Origin: Nucisporomicrobium flavum
Lineage (GTDB): Bacteria > Actinomycetota > Actinomycetes > Mycobacteriales > Micromonosporaceae
DNA: 64,000 nucleotides
Assembly: GCF_016464385.1 (NCBI RefSeq)
Contig: NZ_JADMLH010000014.1
Coordinates: 62,001 to 126,000 of the forward strand
Direction of reading: 5' to 3'
This document shows positions 6,713 through 18,700 of this stretch, one piece after another; within the stretch, counting starts at the first letter, position 1; each line of letters opens with the position of its first letter. The notes under the pieces are model-generated. The model did not search any database. It saw only the letters and a list, made by a program, of their open reading frames with translations, and was not told the origin of the DNA. Made by a program: the position numbers and the translations under genes.

Positions 6713-9700
6713 TCCGCCATCTCCTCGGCCAGTTCCTCCGCCGTCTCCTCGGGCACCGGCGCCAGACCCCACCTGCGGGACACCGACAGGTGCTCCCCGG
6801 CGTCCTGGATCAGGGCGCGGGTGCCCGGCGGCCCGAAGCCACCGGTGTAGGGAACGTACGTGAACTGCGGCGCGGGCGTGGTGCCACCCGGCACGTAGTA
6901 GGTCGCGTAACTCGTGGGCTGGTACGTCGTGTAGGTGGGCCCGGCCCAAGGCTGTCCCGGCGTCACCGTGTACGTGGTGTAGCCGCCGTACGCGGTGCCC
7001 GGCGTGACGTACTGGTACGCGGGCTGGCCGGTGCCGGGCAGCGAGGTCGTCGAGGTGTTCGGCGACGCGTAGACCACGTTCACGCCCGGCGGCACGGACG
7101 ATGTCGGCGCGGTCGTCGAGGCGGATGGCTGCGGCGCCGGGGCAACCGGGGGAGTGGACGGTCCCGCGGTGCCGCCCGAGGGCCGGGTCGCCCGGAACTC
7201 GCGCATGATGCCTCGGTAACTCACGCCGATCGGCTTCTCCGAGAAACCGAACGTGTGCGCGATGCTGTGCGGGTACTGCACCCAGAGCGTCTGCTCGGCG
7301 CCGTACCCGTTGCCCTGGAAGCCCCACGACCAGACCGCCTGCATGAAGTCGTAGATCGCGTACCCGGGTCTGGCCTTGCGCGCCGCCGAGCAGGACAGGA
7401 AGAAGATGGTGGAGCGCATGCCGGACCGCGAGCGGTGCAGCACGCCGGACTGCCACACCAGGTACGCCATCTCCGTGCCGTTGACCGAGGCGGTCCGGCC
7501 GTTCTTGAGCTTGATGCCGAACGAGTGCGGGCTGGCGTGACAGTCGACCAGCACCAGCTCACCCTCCCAGTACGCGCGACGGCCGTGCTTCGGCATGGCC
7601 GTCACGGTGTAGCCGCTCGTGCGCTTCTCGCCGTGGAACGACTCGTAGTGCTCGAAGCTGTCCTCGTCGATGAACTTGGGGAAGTCCTGCATCGACGGGT
7701 AGTCGCCCCGGCTCATCGGGAAGGCGATGCCGGTCTCCTGGCTCCGCTTGTTGTGGCTGAAGAAGTACGTCACGTCCTTCAGCTCGTACTTGTGGCCGGA
7801 CTGCGAGGGTCCCGGCTGCGGTGGCGGTGCGGGCGGCGGCGCGACCGGCGGGCCGATCGTCTTGAGCTTGCCGCCCTCCACCGTCAGGCGCGGGCCGGTG
7901 ATGCGGTTGCGGCCGGTGGAAGCCACGACGGTGACGCCCCGGCCGAGCTGGTTGCGCAGCTCGTCGGCGAAGTCGTCGGCGTGGTTGCCGATCCGCGACG
8001 GCACGAGGAACACCGTGCGCGTCTGGCCCTGGGGGACCAGGCCGCTGCGCGCGACGATGCCCGCGACGTCCTTGAGCGGTACGCGGATCGCGCCCTTGCC
8101 CTGGACCTCCACCAGCATGTTGCCGCGGCCGTCGGTCTTGCCGTGCACGGAGAGCGGACGGCGGTTGTCGTTGGCCCACGGCGTGTCCAGGGCCTGGCTG
8201 CCGTTCCGGCCACGGGACTTGTACTTGTCCGCCGTGGTGACCGCGGTCTCGGCTTCCATCTGCCGGGTGTGCGCGTCGGTCATCCCGAGGCCGAGACCGA
8301 GCACGTTGCCGCTGCGGTCGCGGAACGGGGTGAGCAGGACCCGGTCGGAGCTGTTGAGCGGGCGCAGCGGGGCCCGGGACGGGTCCTGGAGCGCGGTTGC
8401 CGGGTCGATGCCCGCGTCGGGCGGCGGCGGCTGGACCGGCGGCTGGACCGGCGGCGGGTTCCCGCCCGGCGGGGTCGGTCCTCCGGGCGCCGCAGGCGGG
8501 GCGGTGGGCGGCGCGGTCGGTGGTGCCACGGGCGGCGCGGCCACCGCGGCGGGTGTCGTGATCGGCTGCTGCCCGTCGGTGCGGGGCGGGTCGATCCGGA
8601 CGATCCGGCCGTCCTTGTCCGGTCCCTTGTAGACGCCGATCTTCTGCGGGGAGTCCGGTTGCTTGCGCAGCTCCTCCGTGGCGCCGTACGCCTCACCCTG
8701 GTGCCCGCCGCGACGCAGCCGCTGCATGAGGTCCCAGCCGGCGCCGCCCGTCCGCAGCCGGCGTCCCGCCGAGTCGCTGAGCAGCAGCAATGGCGTGGTC
8801 TTGCCGGAGCGGGGCCGGCGCAGCGCCTCGCTCTGCAGGATCAGGTCCCCGAGCTCGGCGCCGCTGAGCCGCTCGGTGCGGCCGGTGACCCGGTTGCGGA
8901 CCGTGAACTCGCGGGCGTTGCCGGGAGCGTCGACGAAGATGAACCGGCGGCCGTCGCCGAGCCGGTCCTTGCCGCCGAACGGCGTCTTCACCACCTGGTT
9001 GAACGGGCCGCGGCTGATCCGGTCGTACCAGCGCAGCTTCTCGCCGCTGCCGTCGGCGATGCGGGCGAAGCGCTGCATGCGCTTGCGCTCGTCCTCGGAC
9101 CGGTAGAAGCCGATGCCGATGACGTCGCCGGCGGCGTTGCGGAAATCGACGTGGTCCACGTCGGCCAGCGCCATCGGCCCGGCCGGGACGACCGGCGGCA
9201 CCGGGTCGCCGCTCGCCGGCCCGGGCTGGGTGCCCGTGCCGGGCTGCGTGCCGCTGCCGGGCTGGGTGGTGCTGGTCTGGGTGGTGCCGGTCTGGGTGGT
9301 GCCGGGCTGAGCCGGGCCGGGCTGGGTGCTGCCGCCCGGCTGGCCGGTGGGCGGAGCCGGTGGGGCCGCCGAGGCCACCGGATCCAGGGTGACCAGGGCG
9401 CCTTCCGTGGTGCGGTCGCCCACGACGGCGATCGGCTGGTCGGCGCTGCGAGGGATGCGCAGCACGCCGTTCGGGGCGTACCCCTTCCCGCGGTGGCCCC
9501 ACGCGCGCAGCGTCGCCAGGACCTGCTCGCCCAGCGCCGGGGTGGCGCCGGTGCCCGCCCCGATCAGGAACATCGACGCGTTCGTGCCGTCGCGGGCCTG
9601 GCGCATCGCCGGGGTCTGCGCGATCAGGTAGGCGTACTCGGCGGCGGTGAGGTGCTGCAGCCGCCCGGACTTCAGGCGCACCGCGAAGCGGCCCTGGTCC

Positions 9701-12700
9701 GGTTCGGAGTGCACGTAGACCATCTCGCGCCCGCGCAGGCTGCCCTCCCGGGCCCACGGGGTGGACCGGGTCCGCAGCAGCCGGAACCGGCCGTTGCCGG
9801 CGGGCTCGAGGACGTCGTACTTGCGCAGGTTCGACTTCTCGAGCACGACGGTGGTGTCCGCCATCCGGTCCCGCTCGGCCCGGCGCTCGTCGCGGGTCGC
9901 GCCGGTGGGGAACCCGACGCCGACGATCTCGTTGCGGTGGTTGCGCAGGCTGTCGAACTCCACGTCGGCGAGGTTGAGCCAGACCCCGGCCGGTGCGGGT
10001 GGCGGCACGGCCGGGCCGGGCAGCGGGTCGAGGTCGTCCGGGTCGTCGATCGGGTCGGCCGGGCCCGCCACGGGCGAGGCGGCCGGGCTGAGGTCCGGCG
10101 ACTCCGGCGGCAGGTCGGCGTCCGGGTCCACCGCGGCGCCGGGCACGAACTCCGGTACGGCGGCCGGCGCCGGGGCCACGTGCGGGGAAACCGTGACGAT
10201 GCCGCCCCACCGGGCCACGCCCAGCTGGTGGGCACCGGACTGCAGGATCTGGTCCGTGGCCGCGTACCCCTCGCCGGTGTAGTTCTCCTGCTGCTGCAGA
10301 CGGCTCATGAAGTCGTGCGCGAACCCGCCGGGTCCCTGGACGGCGCCCGCCTCGGAGCTGAGGAACAGCACGGGGGCGCCGCGGCCGTTCGGGTGCTGGT
10401 CGAAGACCCCGGCGGCAAGGGCGACGCGGGCCAGCACCCGGCCGCCCTTGAGCTCGCCCGGCCGGCCGTCCGCGCGGACCGTGAGGCCATCGGAGTTGCC
10501 CTCGCCCAGCACGAAGAACGGCTGCCGCCCGGCGCGCATCCGGCCGAGCCAGGGCGCCGGATGCGGGCTGCCCTGCACCTGGCCGCGCTCGTCGGCGAAG
10601 CGCATGTACGTGGCCGGCAGGCCGGCGCTGAGCTCGCGCACCCGGTCGCGGAACCGCTGCACGTCACCCGGGCGGTTCCAGAAGCCGATGCCGACGGTAC
10701 GGCCACCGGCGTCACGCAGCCGGACCACCTTGACGCCGTTCACCTCCTCGACGCCGGGCTCGGAGTCCGCCGGGACGGGCGCGGGCTGCGGCTGCTGCGG
10801 CGGGGGAGGCTGGCTGGTGGAGGCGGTGGCGGGAGCCGGCCCGGACGGCGACGCCCCGGGACCCACCTCGACCAGCGAACCGCCGTCGGCGAGCGCGACC
10901 CGGGAGCCGAGGACGTAGCCGGTCTCCGGACCGTAGATCGGCCCGCGGTGCCCGGCGCGCCGGCGCAGCTCCTGGCCGAACGCCTTGCCCAGCCGTTGCG
11001 GGGCACGGGACCACAGCACGACCGGCTCGGTGACGGAGTAGGTGACGCCCGCCTTGGCCGCGCGCGCCGCGACCACCGCGGCGAGCGTCTTGCCGGTGAC
11101 CCGGACCGGGCCACGCCCGCGGATCATGATCGTGGCGTGGCCGTCGCCGCCGTTCGACGCCAGCACGGTCAGCGGTACGCCCCGCCACGGCACCGGGCTG
11201 ACCGTCGGCACGCCGTCGCCGGTACGGCCGGGGTACGACTCGTACGTGCCGGCGCGCAGGGCGTCCTGGTGGTCGAGGATGTCCCGGCGGTCGTCCACGT
11301 CGAGCGGGAACGCGACGCCGAACGCCGTACCGCGGGCGTCCTTCAGCTCGATGACGTCGACGTCGTCGGGGTTCACCGAGTCCACCACCGGCGGCTCGGT
11401 CTCGTGCAGGGCGGAGGCCGGCAGCGAGCCGGGGACGATCTCCCGGAACCGGCCGTCGTGCTCCAGGATCGGGCCGCCCGACGTCGTCCACATCGGGGTG
11501 GTCGGTGCGTACGCGTTGCCCTGGTAGCCGTACGCCGACACCGCCTCGGCCAGCATCCGGCCGGCCAGACCCTCGTCGTACCTGCCGGTCTCCGGGGCGA
11601 GCACGACGATGCTGTCCCGGCTGTCGGCGTTGCGCAGGTCCATCAGGTCCATCTCCTGCAGGAGCTGGGCCACCTCCACGCCGTCGACGAACGTGGGGCG
11701 TCCGCTCCAGCGCCCGGCCGCGCCGTGCACGCCTTCCGGGGAGTCGTCGAAGTGCACGAAGAACGGGCGCCTGCCGTTCGTGCGCGCGTACGGCGCCGGC
11801 CGGTGCACCGGGAGCTGATCCGGCTGGATCGCGCCTCGGTACACGCCGTAGTGGGTGTGATCGGCGAGGGTCCGCGACTGCGCCCAGCGGCGGATCTCCC
11901 GGCGTACCTCGGGGTTCTGGGAGAAGGTCACGCCGATCATCACGTTGTTGGCGTCGACGAGGCGGGTGAACGCGATCCGGTTGAGCCGGTCGAGGTCCGG
12001 GTGGCCGGGGGCCCGCGACACCTCCGCGTGGCCGGGGGCCCGCGACACCGAGACGCCGGGTTCCGGCAGCGGCTCCGAGTCGATGTCGGGCACGGCGCGG
12101 GCGTGGGACCGGACGGTGTCAGAGCGTGCGGCGTCGAGCTGCGTCTCGTGCTCGCGGTGCGCCGCCCACCAGGCCTTCTCCGCCTCTGCCACGGCCTGGT
12201 GTGCCGCCTCGACCTGCGCCGGGTCCGGCTCGGGACGGTGCAGCAGGGTGTCGCGGCGGTCCACTGCGGCCGACCACTCCTCGCCGCGCCGGGCGACGTC
12301 CAGCGCGGCCGTGCGCAGCGCCGGGGGAAGGTCGGTTCCGGTACGCGCCTTGGCCTCCGCGTCGGGCATCCGGACGGTGGCGGCGTCGTGGACGCGTACC
12401 TCCCGGCCGGCCCGGTGCTTCGCCGCGCTGTCCGTCGAGCGGGCGATGACGCGGAACTCCACGTCGTACGCGAGGCTGCGGGTGAGCGGGTCGTCGCCGG
12501 CCGGGGTCTCGGGCAGCGCGGTGGTGCCGTCGCCCGGGAGCTTGTTCTCCAGCTTGAGCGCGCGGTCCGGATCGGAGGTGTAGAGCGGCTGCTCGTAGAA
12601 AGTCGACGCGTTGACGGCCGCGAAGTCGGCGCGCTCGCCGACCTGGGTGGCGCCGGACGGGTGGTTGACCCCGCCGCCCGCGACCGGCCCGTTCACCTTG

Positions 12701-15700
12701 ACCGCGAAGGTGTTGCCGGTGGTGCGCTCGCGCTTGCGGCCGTGCTCGGTGGCCTGCTCGCCGGCCAGTTCGATGCGGGCGTCGGCGTGCGCGAACCGGG
12801 GCCGGGGCCGCAGCCGGGCGTCCACGATCAGGTCGCGTCCCGCCTTGCCGAGCGGCACGACGAACCGGCCGCCCGTCATGCCGCCCGCCAGCGCCGCCTT
12901 GACCGTGCTGACCGTGATGGCGTCGCGCAGTGCGGTCCGGGTGGCTTCGTCCACGGGGGCGCCCGAGTCGGTCACGGCGTCCGCGGAGGCCGTGTGCAGC
13001 TCCGAGACGTCGAACAGCACATGCTCGACGGCGAACTTGCCCCGCTCCGGCAGCGTCTCGTGCTCGCCCTCGGCGGTGCGCCACCGCGCGCGGGCGTCGT
13101 CGGTCAGCTGCTGTGCGGGTACGGGCGTCGACGGCTCGGCGTGGCCCAGCGGCCGGTCGTCCACCGGACGCGGCCGGGTGTCGCCGGGCAGCGTGTGCAC
13201 CTCGACGGGACGCTGCGTGGTCACGACGGCGCCGGCCTCGGGCAGGGCGTCGCCGGTGACCGTGACCGTCAGGCGCAGCTCCCCGTTGTACCGGGCGACG
13301 GGCCCCTTGGTGGTCAGGGTCTGCTCGAACGAGGGAGCCGTGTGCTCGGTGTCCTTGTCGGACCGGACGCCGAGGTTGGCGGTGCCCGCGTACCCGCCGC
13401 CGAGGAAGCCGCTCGCCGGTCCCTGACCCGGCTCGGGGTCGCTCTCCGTCCACGCACCTTGAGCGCGGGCCATCACCGAGAAGGAAGCGAGCGTACGGCC
13501 CCGCGTACGGGTGTCCGCGTTGCGGATGGTGGCGCTGTCACTGACCGACAGCTCGGTCGTGTGCTCGATGCCGGCGAAGCGCGGCTGCTGCAGGAATTCG
13601 GCGCTCAGCGTGACGTGGTACGTGTGCCCCCGAACCCGCCCCTCGAGGCGGATGGGCAGGCTGCGCCCGCCGTTGAGCGCGCTGCCCAGGTGGTGGTCGG
13701 CCTTGCCGAGGAACGTCTGCAGCATCCGGACGTTGTCGTGCGGCTCGTCCAGGGGCGAGACGGGCAGGAGGGCGTACGCGACCTCCCGGCCGCGTGCGGG
13801 CCCCTCGGTGCGCCCGACCTCCCGGGCGATCTCCTGGCGCAGGTCGGAGACGACGTCGGACAGGTCCAGCGGGGTGAACACGCCGCCGAGGCCGATCGAT
13901 GCGGACCGGCCCGGGGACACGGCCGCCGGGATGTCGCCCTGCGGCGGTGCGGCCGGTTCGGGCTCCGGGCCCGCGAGCTGCCGGGCGCGCTCGCGTTGCG
14001 CCTCGCGGACCAGGTCGGTCTCGCGCTGCTGCCGGTGGATCCGGGCGGCGTGCCGCTCCTCCTGGCGTACCCGGAGCTGGTCGGCCTCGGCGCGCTGCCG
14101 GGTCTGTTCCTCATGGCGTTCGTCACGCTGCCGATCCGGACGGCCGGTCACGGCCTCCGTCACGGCCCGCTCGCGGCGGGCCGCGCCGGCGCGGAATTCC
14201 CGCAGCTCCCGGGCATGGTCCAGGCGCAGCGCCGCGATCCGCCGGACACCGCTCCAGTCGTCCGGGGCCGCGCCGGAGCGCCGGATCTCCTCGCGCAGCG
14301 CCCGCAACACCTCCGCCTGGGTGCGCCGCAGTTCGCGCTCGCCCTCACGGGTGTCCCGGCGGACCCGGTCGGCGAAATCGCGAGCATCCTGCAACTCCGC
14401 GCGCTGCCGGCGGTCGAGGCTCGCCGTCCGTCCATCGTGGTTGGTACGGAGCGCGTCGCGTTCGGCGCTGAAGCCGGCCTGCTGGTGTGCGGCTTCTTCG
14501 CGGTGCCGCTCCTGCAACCGGTCGCTGTCGCGCTGCCGGCGGACCTCGTCGTCGTGCCGGCGCAGGTCGGCGAGCTGGGCGGGCGTCATCCACATCAGCC
14601 AGGCGCCGGGCATCGTGAACCGCTGCCCGGCCGAACCGCGCGGCGAACCCGGCAGGACCTTCAGTGGATCGAGGTGGCTGCGGTGCGTCGCCTCGGCCAC
14701 GACCTGCGCCTCGACGTCCACCAGTACGGGAATGTGCCCGCTGGGGCGCCCGCCGAGACGGAGCTTGGTCACGCCGGACACCGCGAGTTCCTTGATGCTG
14801 CCCCAGGAGCGTTGCCACGGCGTGTACGAGCCCACGATGACGCCGACCGGGTTCGCCGTCACACCGTCCGCCACGGTTCCGGGGCCGGACACCACGGGCA
14901 CTCCGGTCACCGCCGCGGCGACCTCGTACGACCGGCCGCGCTTACCGCTGACCGTCGAACCACCGGAGAGCCCGTGCTTGACCCGTTCGAGCTCCGCCGG
15001 CGACAGCTCCCGCGGCTGCGTGGGCCGCAGTGAGATGCGCACGTCGGCGCCGGCCAGCGAGGCCCGGCGGTCGTGCCCGAGGTTGCTGAGCGTGATGGGG
15101 CGGCTGAAGACCTCCGGGTTGCCCATGAGCATCTCGGGCGACACGGTGTTGGCGATGACCGTCGAGTTCCGCCCGTCCGGGAACGCGAAGACGTCGTCGC
15201 CGGCGGCCTCGACCGCCGTCTCCTTGACCGCGTCCTGCAGGTGCTCCACGCCGCGGACCGCCTCGACCCGTACGCCGTCGAGCCGGAGCGGGTAGCCGCC
15301 CTTCAGCTCGCTGACGGGGCCGGGATCGGCGAGCCACTCGCGGCCGACCGGGGCGGTGCTGGGCAGCGCGGGCGGCGGCGTGGTGGTCACCCGGTGCTCG
15401 GGGATCAGCATCCGCACGCTGAGCGGGAACGCCTTCGGGCGGTGGTCGAGCCGGCCGATCTCCTTCGGCAGGTGCCGGCCGGGGCGGCCCGGGGTGAGGT
15501 GCCGGGCGTTCTCACTGGTGCGCACGCTCGACCGGATCGACACCGACGCCTGCACGGTCGCGGCGAACTCGCGCATGTCCTGGCCCGCGAACTCGCCGTC
15601 GGCGTCCAGCGCGGGACCGTGCCGGGAGTCCGCCACGTGGCCCTGGCTCAGCCCGATCTCGTGGCCCCGGCTGCGGGTGTACGCGGCCCGCGGACCGCCG

Positions 15701-18700
15701 AGCAGCGTGGACATCGCCTGACCGACCCGGCCCAGGACGCGCGCCTCGAGGCTCAGCTCCGTGGTGCGCGTACGCTCGCGACCCGCGGTTGTCGTGGTCT
15801 TGTTCTTCCGCTTGTGGTCGGTCTGCAGCGCGCCGCGGTCGGTGAGGTCGCCGTCGGACAGCTCGGACAGCCGGCCGCCGAGCGTCACCACCGAGGTGTA
15901 CGTGAACAGCTTGTCCCGCTTGACGAGCGGGATCTCCAGCCCTGGCCCGACAATGCGGTCGAGCAGGTAGCGCAGCTGGCGGTTGGACAGGTTCGAGCGG
16001 GCCTCGGAGTCGCGCGACAGGATCGCCTGCACGGTCTCCGTGAGGCCCTTGGCGAGGTCGGGGTCGCCGAACGTGCGCAGGAACGCGTCGGACTCCAGCG
16101 TGAACGAGTGGAACCCGGGCACCGAGCGCAGCGCGGTCACCAGCGCCTCGTAGATGCGGTCGCCGCCGCTCACGTCGTCGATGTACGCGCCGCCGAACCC
16201 GTCCCCGTTCTCGATGTGCGCGGGGGCGAAGTGGGTACGCTGCGCGCCCCGCCGCCCGCGCCAGCCGGCGTTGTCACGGTTCGGGTCGAGCGCCGTGTCC
16301 TTGACGCGGTCCTTGGTGGTCCACTGCAGCGTGCGTACGGTGCCCGTCAGCGTCCGCGGCTTCTGCCCGAGCGGGCGCACCTGCACGTCGTACACGGTCT
16401 GGTAGCGGACCGCGGGCCCGGTGGCGGTGAGCGTCTGCCGGGTGCTGGTCTCCTGCTTGACCTCCTGGACGGTCGCCCCGGTCCGGGAGCCGGACAGCTT
16501 CGGCGCGACGAGCAGGGTCAGCGGCGGGATGTCCGAGCCGCCGCCGGCCAGGCCCCACACGGTGACCGGCCGGTCGGCGGAGGTGCGGTCGGCGGTCTCA
16601 CCGGCGAAGGCGGACGTGTCGATGTGCGTCGCGCTGTCGACCGTCTCCACGACCTGGACCTGACGGGCCACGAGGCGCATCTGGAGCTGCCGGTCGCGGC
16701 CGGGGAACAGCCGGCGCCAGCCGCGTGCGGGCGAGCGCAGCAGCGGCGGGGAGGAGACCCAGCCCTTGTTGTCGTCGGCGGGGTCGTGCACGACCATCCG
16801 ACCGAGGTTGTCGCCGATCGTGCCGGCGCTGAGGAACTCCTGCAGCACCTCGCGGCCGGGCGCGCCGATCCGGATGATGTCGCCGAGCCCTTGCTCGGCA
16901 AGCATCTTCTCGACCTGCGCGAAGTACGGCTCCCCGGCCGGCTCGGCCACGACGCTCTCCACGGCGAACCGTTTGGGCGGCGCGGTGTCCAGCGGCGGCG
17001 TGTCCGCGGTGACCTCGGGCTGCTCCGGCGCCGGCTTGAGCCCCATGGGTACGCGCAGCGCGACCGTGCCGTCCGCGCGGACCGTGTCCTCGCCGTCGGA
17101 GTTCGGCGGCGAGCCGTCGGCCATGCGCAGCGTCGCCCGGAAGAAGATCGGTACGCGCACGTCCGCCTGCTCGGCCAGCTCGACCGTCGTCGTGGTCGTG
17201 TACCGGGTCTCCTGCGCGGTGGACCGTACGGTCGCCGGCTGGGTGGGCAGGTTGGCGCCGAGCCCCGCGATCATCCCGGGGACCGCCGAGACGGTCGCCT
17301 TCGGCTCGACGTGGTCGGTACGCGCGTGCCGCGTCGAGTGCCGGGTGGTGGCCTGCGTCCTCGTGGCCGCGGACACCGGATCATCCGACTGCTGCCGCGT
17401 GACCGTCATGCCGTCCCAGCCGAGCACCGCCGTGACCAGAACCTCGGCCGGCTTGCCGTCGACCGTGACCTGGTAGGGGCGGCCGAACTCCATCTCGTCG
17501 AGGTCACCGCTCAGGAACTGGTCGACGTCCTGACGGATGTCTTCGCTCAGCGTGCCGAGGCCGGCGATCCCGGGGGCGATGCGCCGCAGCATCGCGGCCA
17601 GCGGAGCTCCCTCGGTCGGGTGCAGCTGCTCGGCGATGCCGAGGGTCCGGCTCTGTTTCAGGTACGCCGGCAGCGCGGCCCGGATCGCCTCGGGCGACGG
17701 CAGGGCGACGTCGCCGTCGGTGGTGAGCGCCACCCCGATCGGCTCGAACTCCTCCGTGAACTTCGAGGTGTACGGCCGTACCGGTGCCTGCGGCTCGGCG
17801 GACATCGCGGTGTCCAGCGTCTCGACGAGCAGGTCCGCCGGCGGTTCGAGGTCGGAGTCCGAGGCAGGGCTGGCCGGCGGCGAGTCCTCGACCCCCAGGT
17901 CGGCCGCGGCGTCCAGCGTCTCGCCGAGGCTCTCCTCCGGTGCGCGCAACCGCTCGTGCGCCTCGTCGAGGTGCTCCAGCGCCTGCGCGTGCGCTTCGGT
18001 CGCCGCGGCTTCGCGACGCCGCGCGGACTCCAGGTGGGCGACGGCCTCGTCCAGGGCGGTCCGCAACTCGGCGGCCCGATCGGCGAGATCGCCGATCCCG
18101 TCGCGGAACTCCTCGTCGAGGTCGGCGCCGAGGAACCGGTCCTTGGCCGTGCTGATGTGGGCGTTGCGGGCCGCGGTGTAGGCCTGCGCCATCCGCAGCC
18201 GGTCCGGGTCCGAGGCGGGCGGCGCGGTCCGCAGGGTGTCGGCGTCGCGCGCGGCGGCTTCGGCCTGGTCGGCGGCGGCGCGGCTGCTGCCGACGAGCGA
18301 CGTGAAGCCGTCGTGGTAGGTGTGCAGCCGGTCCAGCAGCGCGAGGGCCTCACCGGCCAGAGCGGCGGCCCGGTCGGCTCGGCGGCGGGCGGCGTCGATG
18401 GTCGGCAGCAGACCGGCGGCCTGGGCGAGGGAGGCCCGCACCGGACCGTCGGCCACGCGGACCTCGGCCCGGGAGAGCGCCGCCCGCCGTCGCAGGTCGA
18501 GCGCCTCGTCGCTGCCCGGGAAGCGCTCGTCGGCCCGGTCCGCCGCGCGCTCGGCGGTGCGGGCCTGCGCCCAGATGTCGGCCGTACGGGCGCCGAGGGC
18601 GCTGTGCCCCTGCTCGACCTCGTCGGCGAGGTTTCGCGTACGGGTGGCGAGCTCCTGCGCCTCCTGCACGAGCTGCTCGGCGCGCGGCAGGTCGGTGAGC

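Noticed and set aside
6716..7456. N-terminal extension of the third type VII-associated protein by about 250 residues
   Set aside because: The extension overlaps the giant gene's C-terminal lonely-Cys domain, has shadow-like composition, and the ATGA start matches the two paralogues' N-termini.
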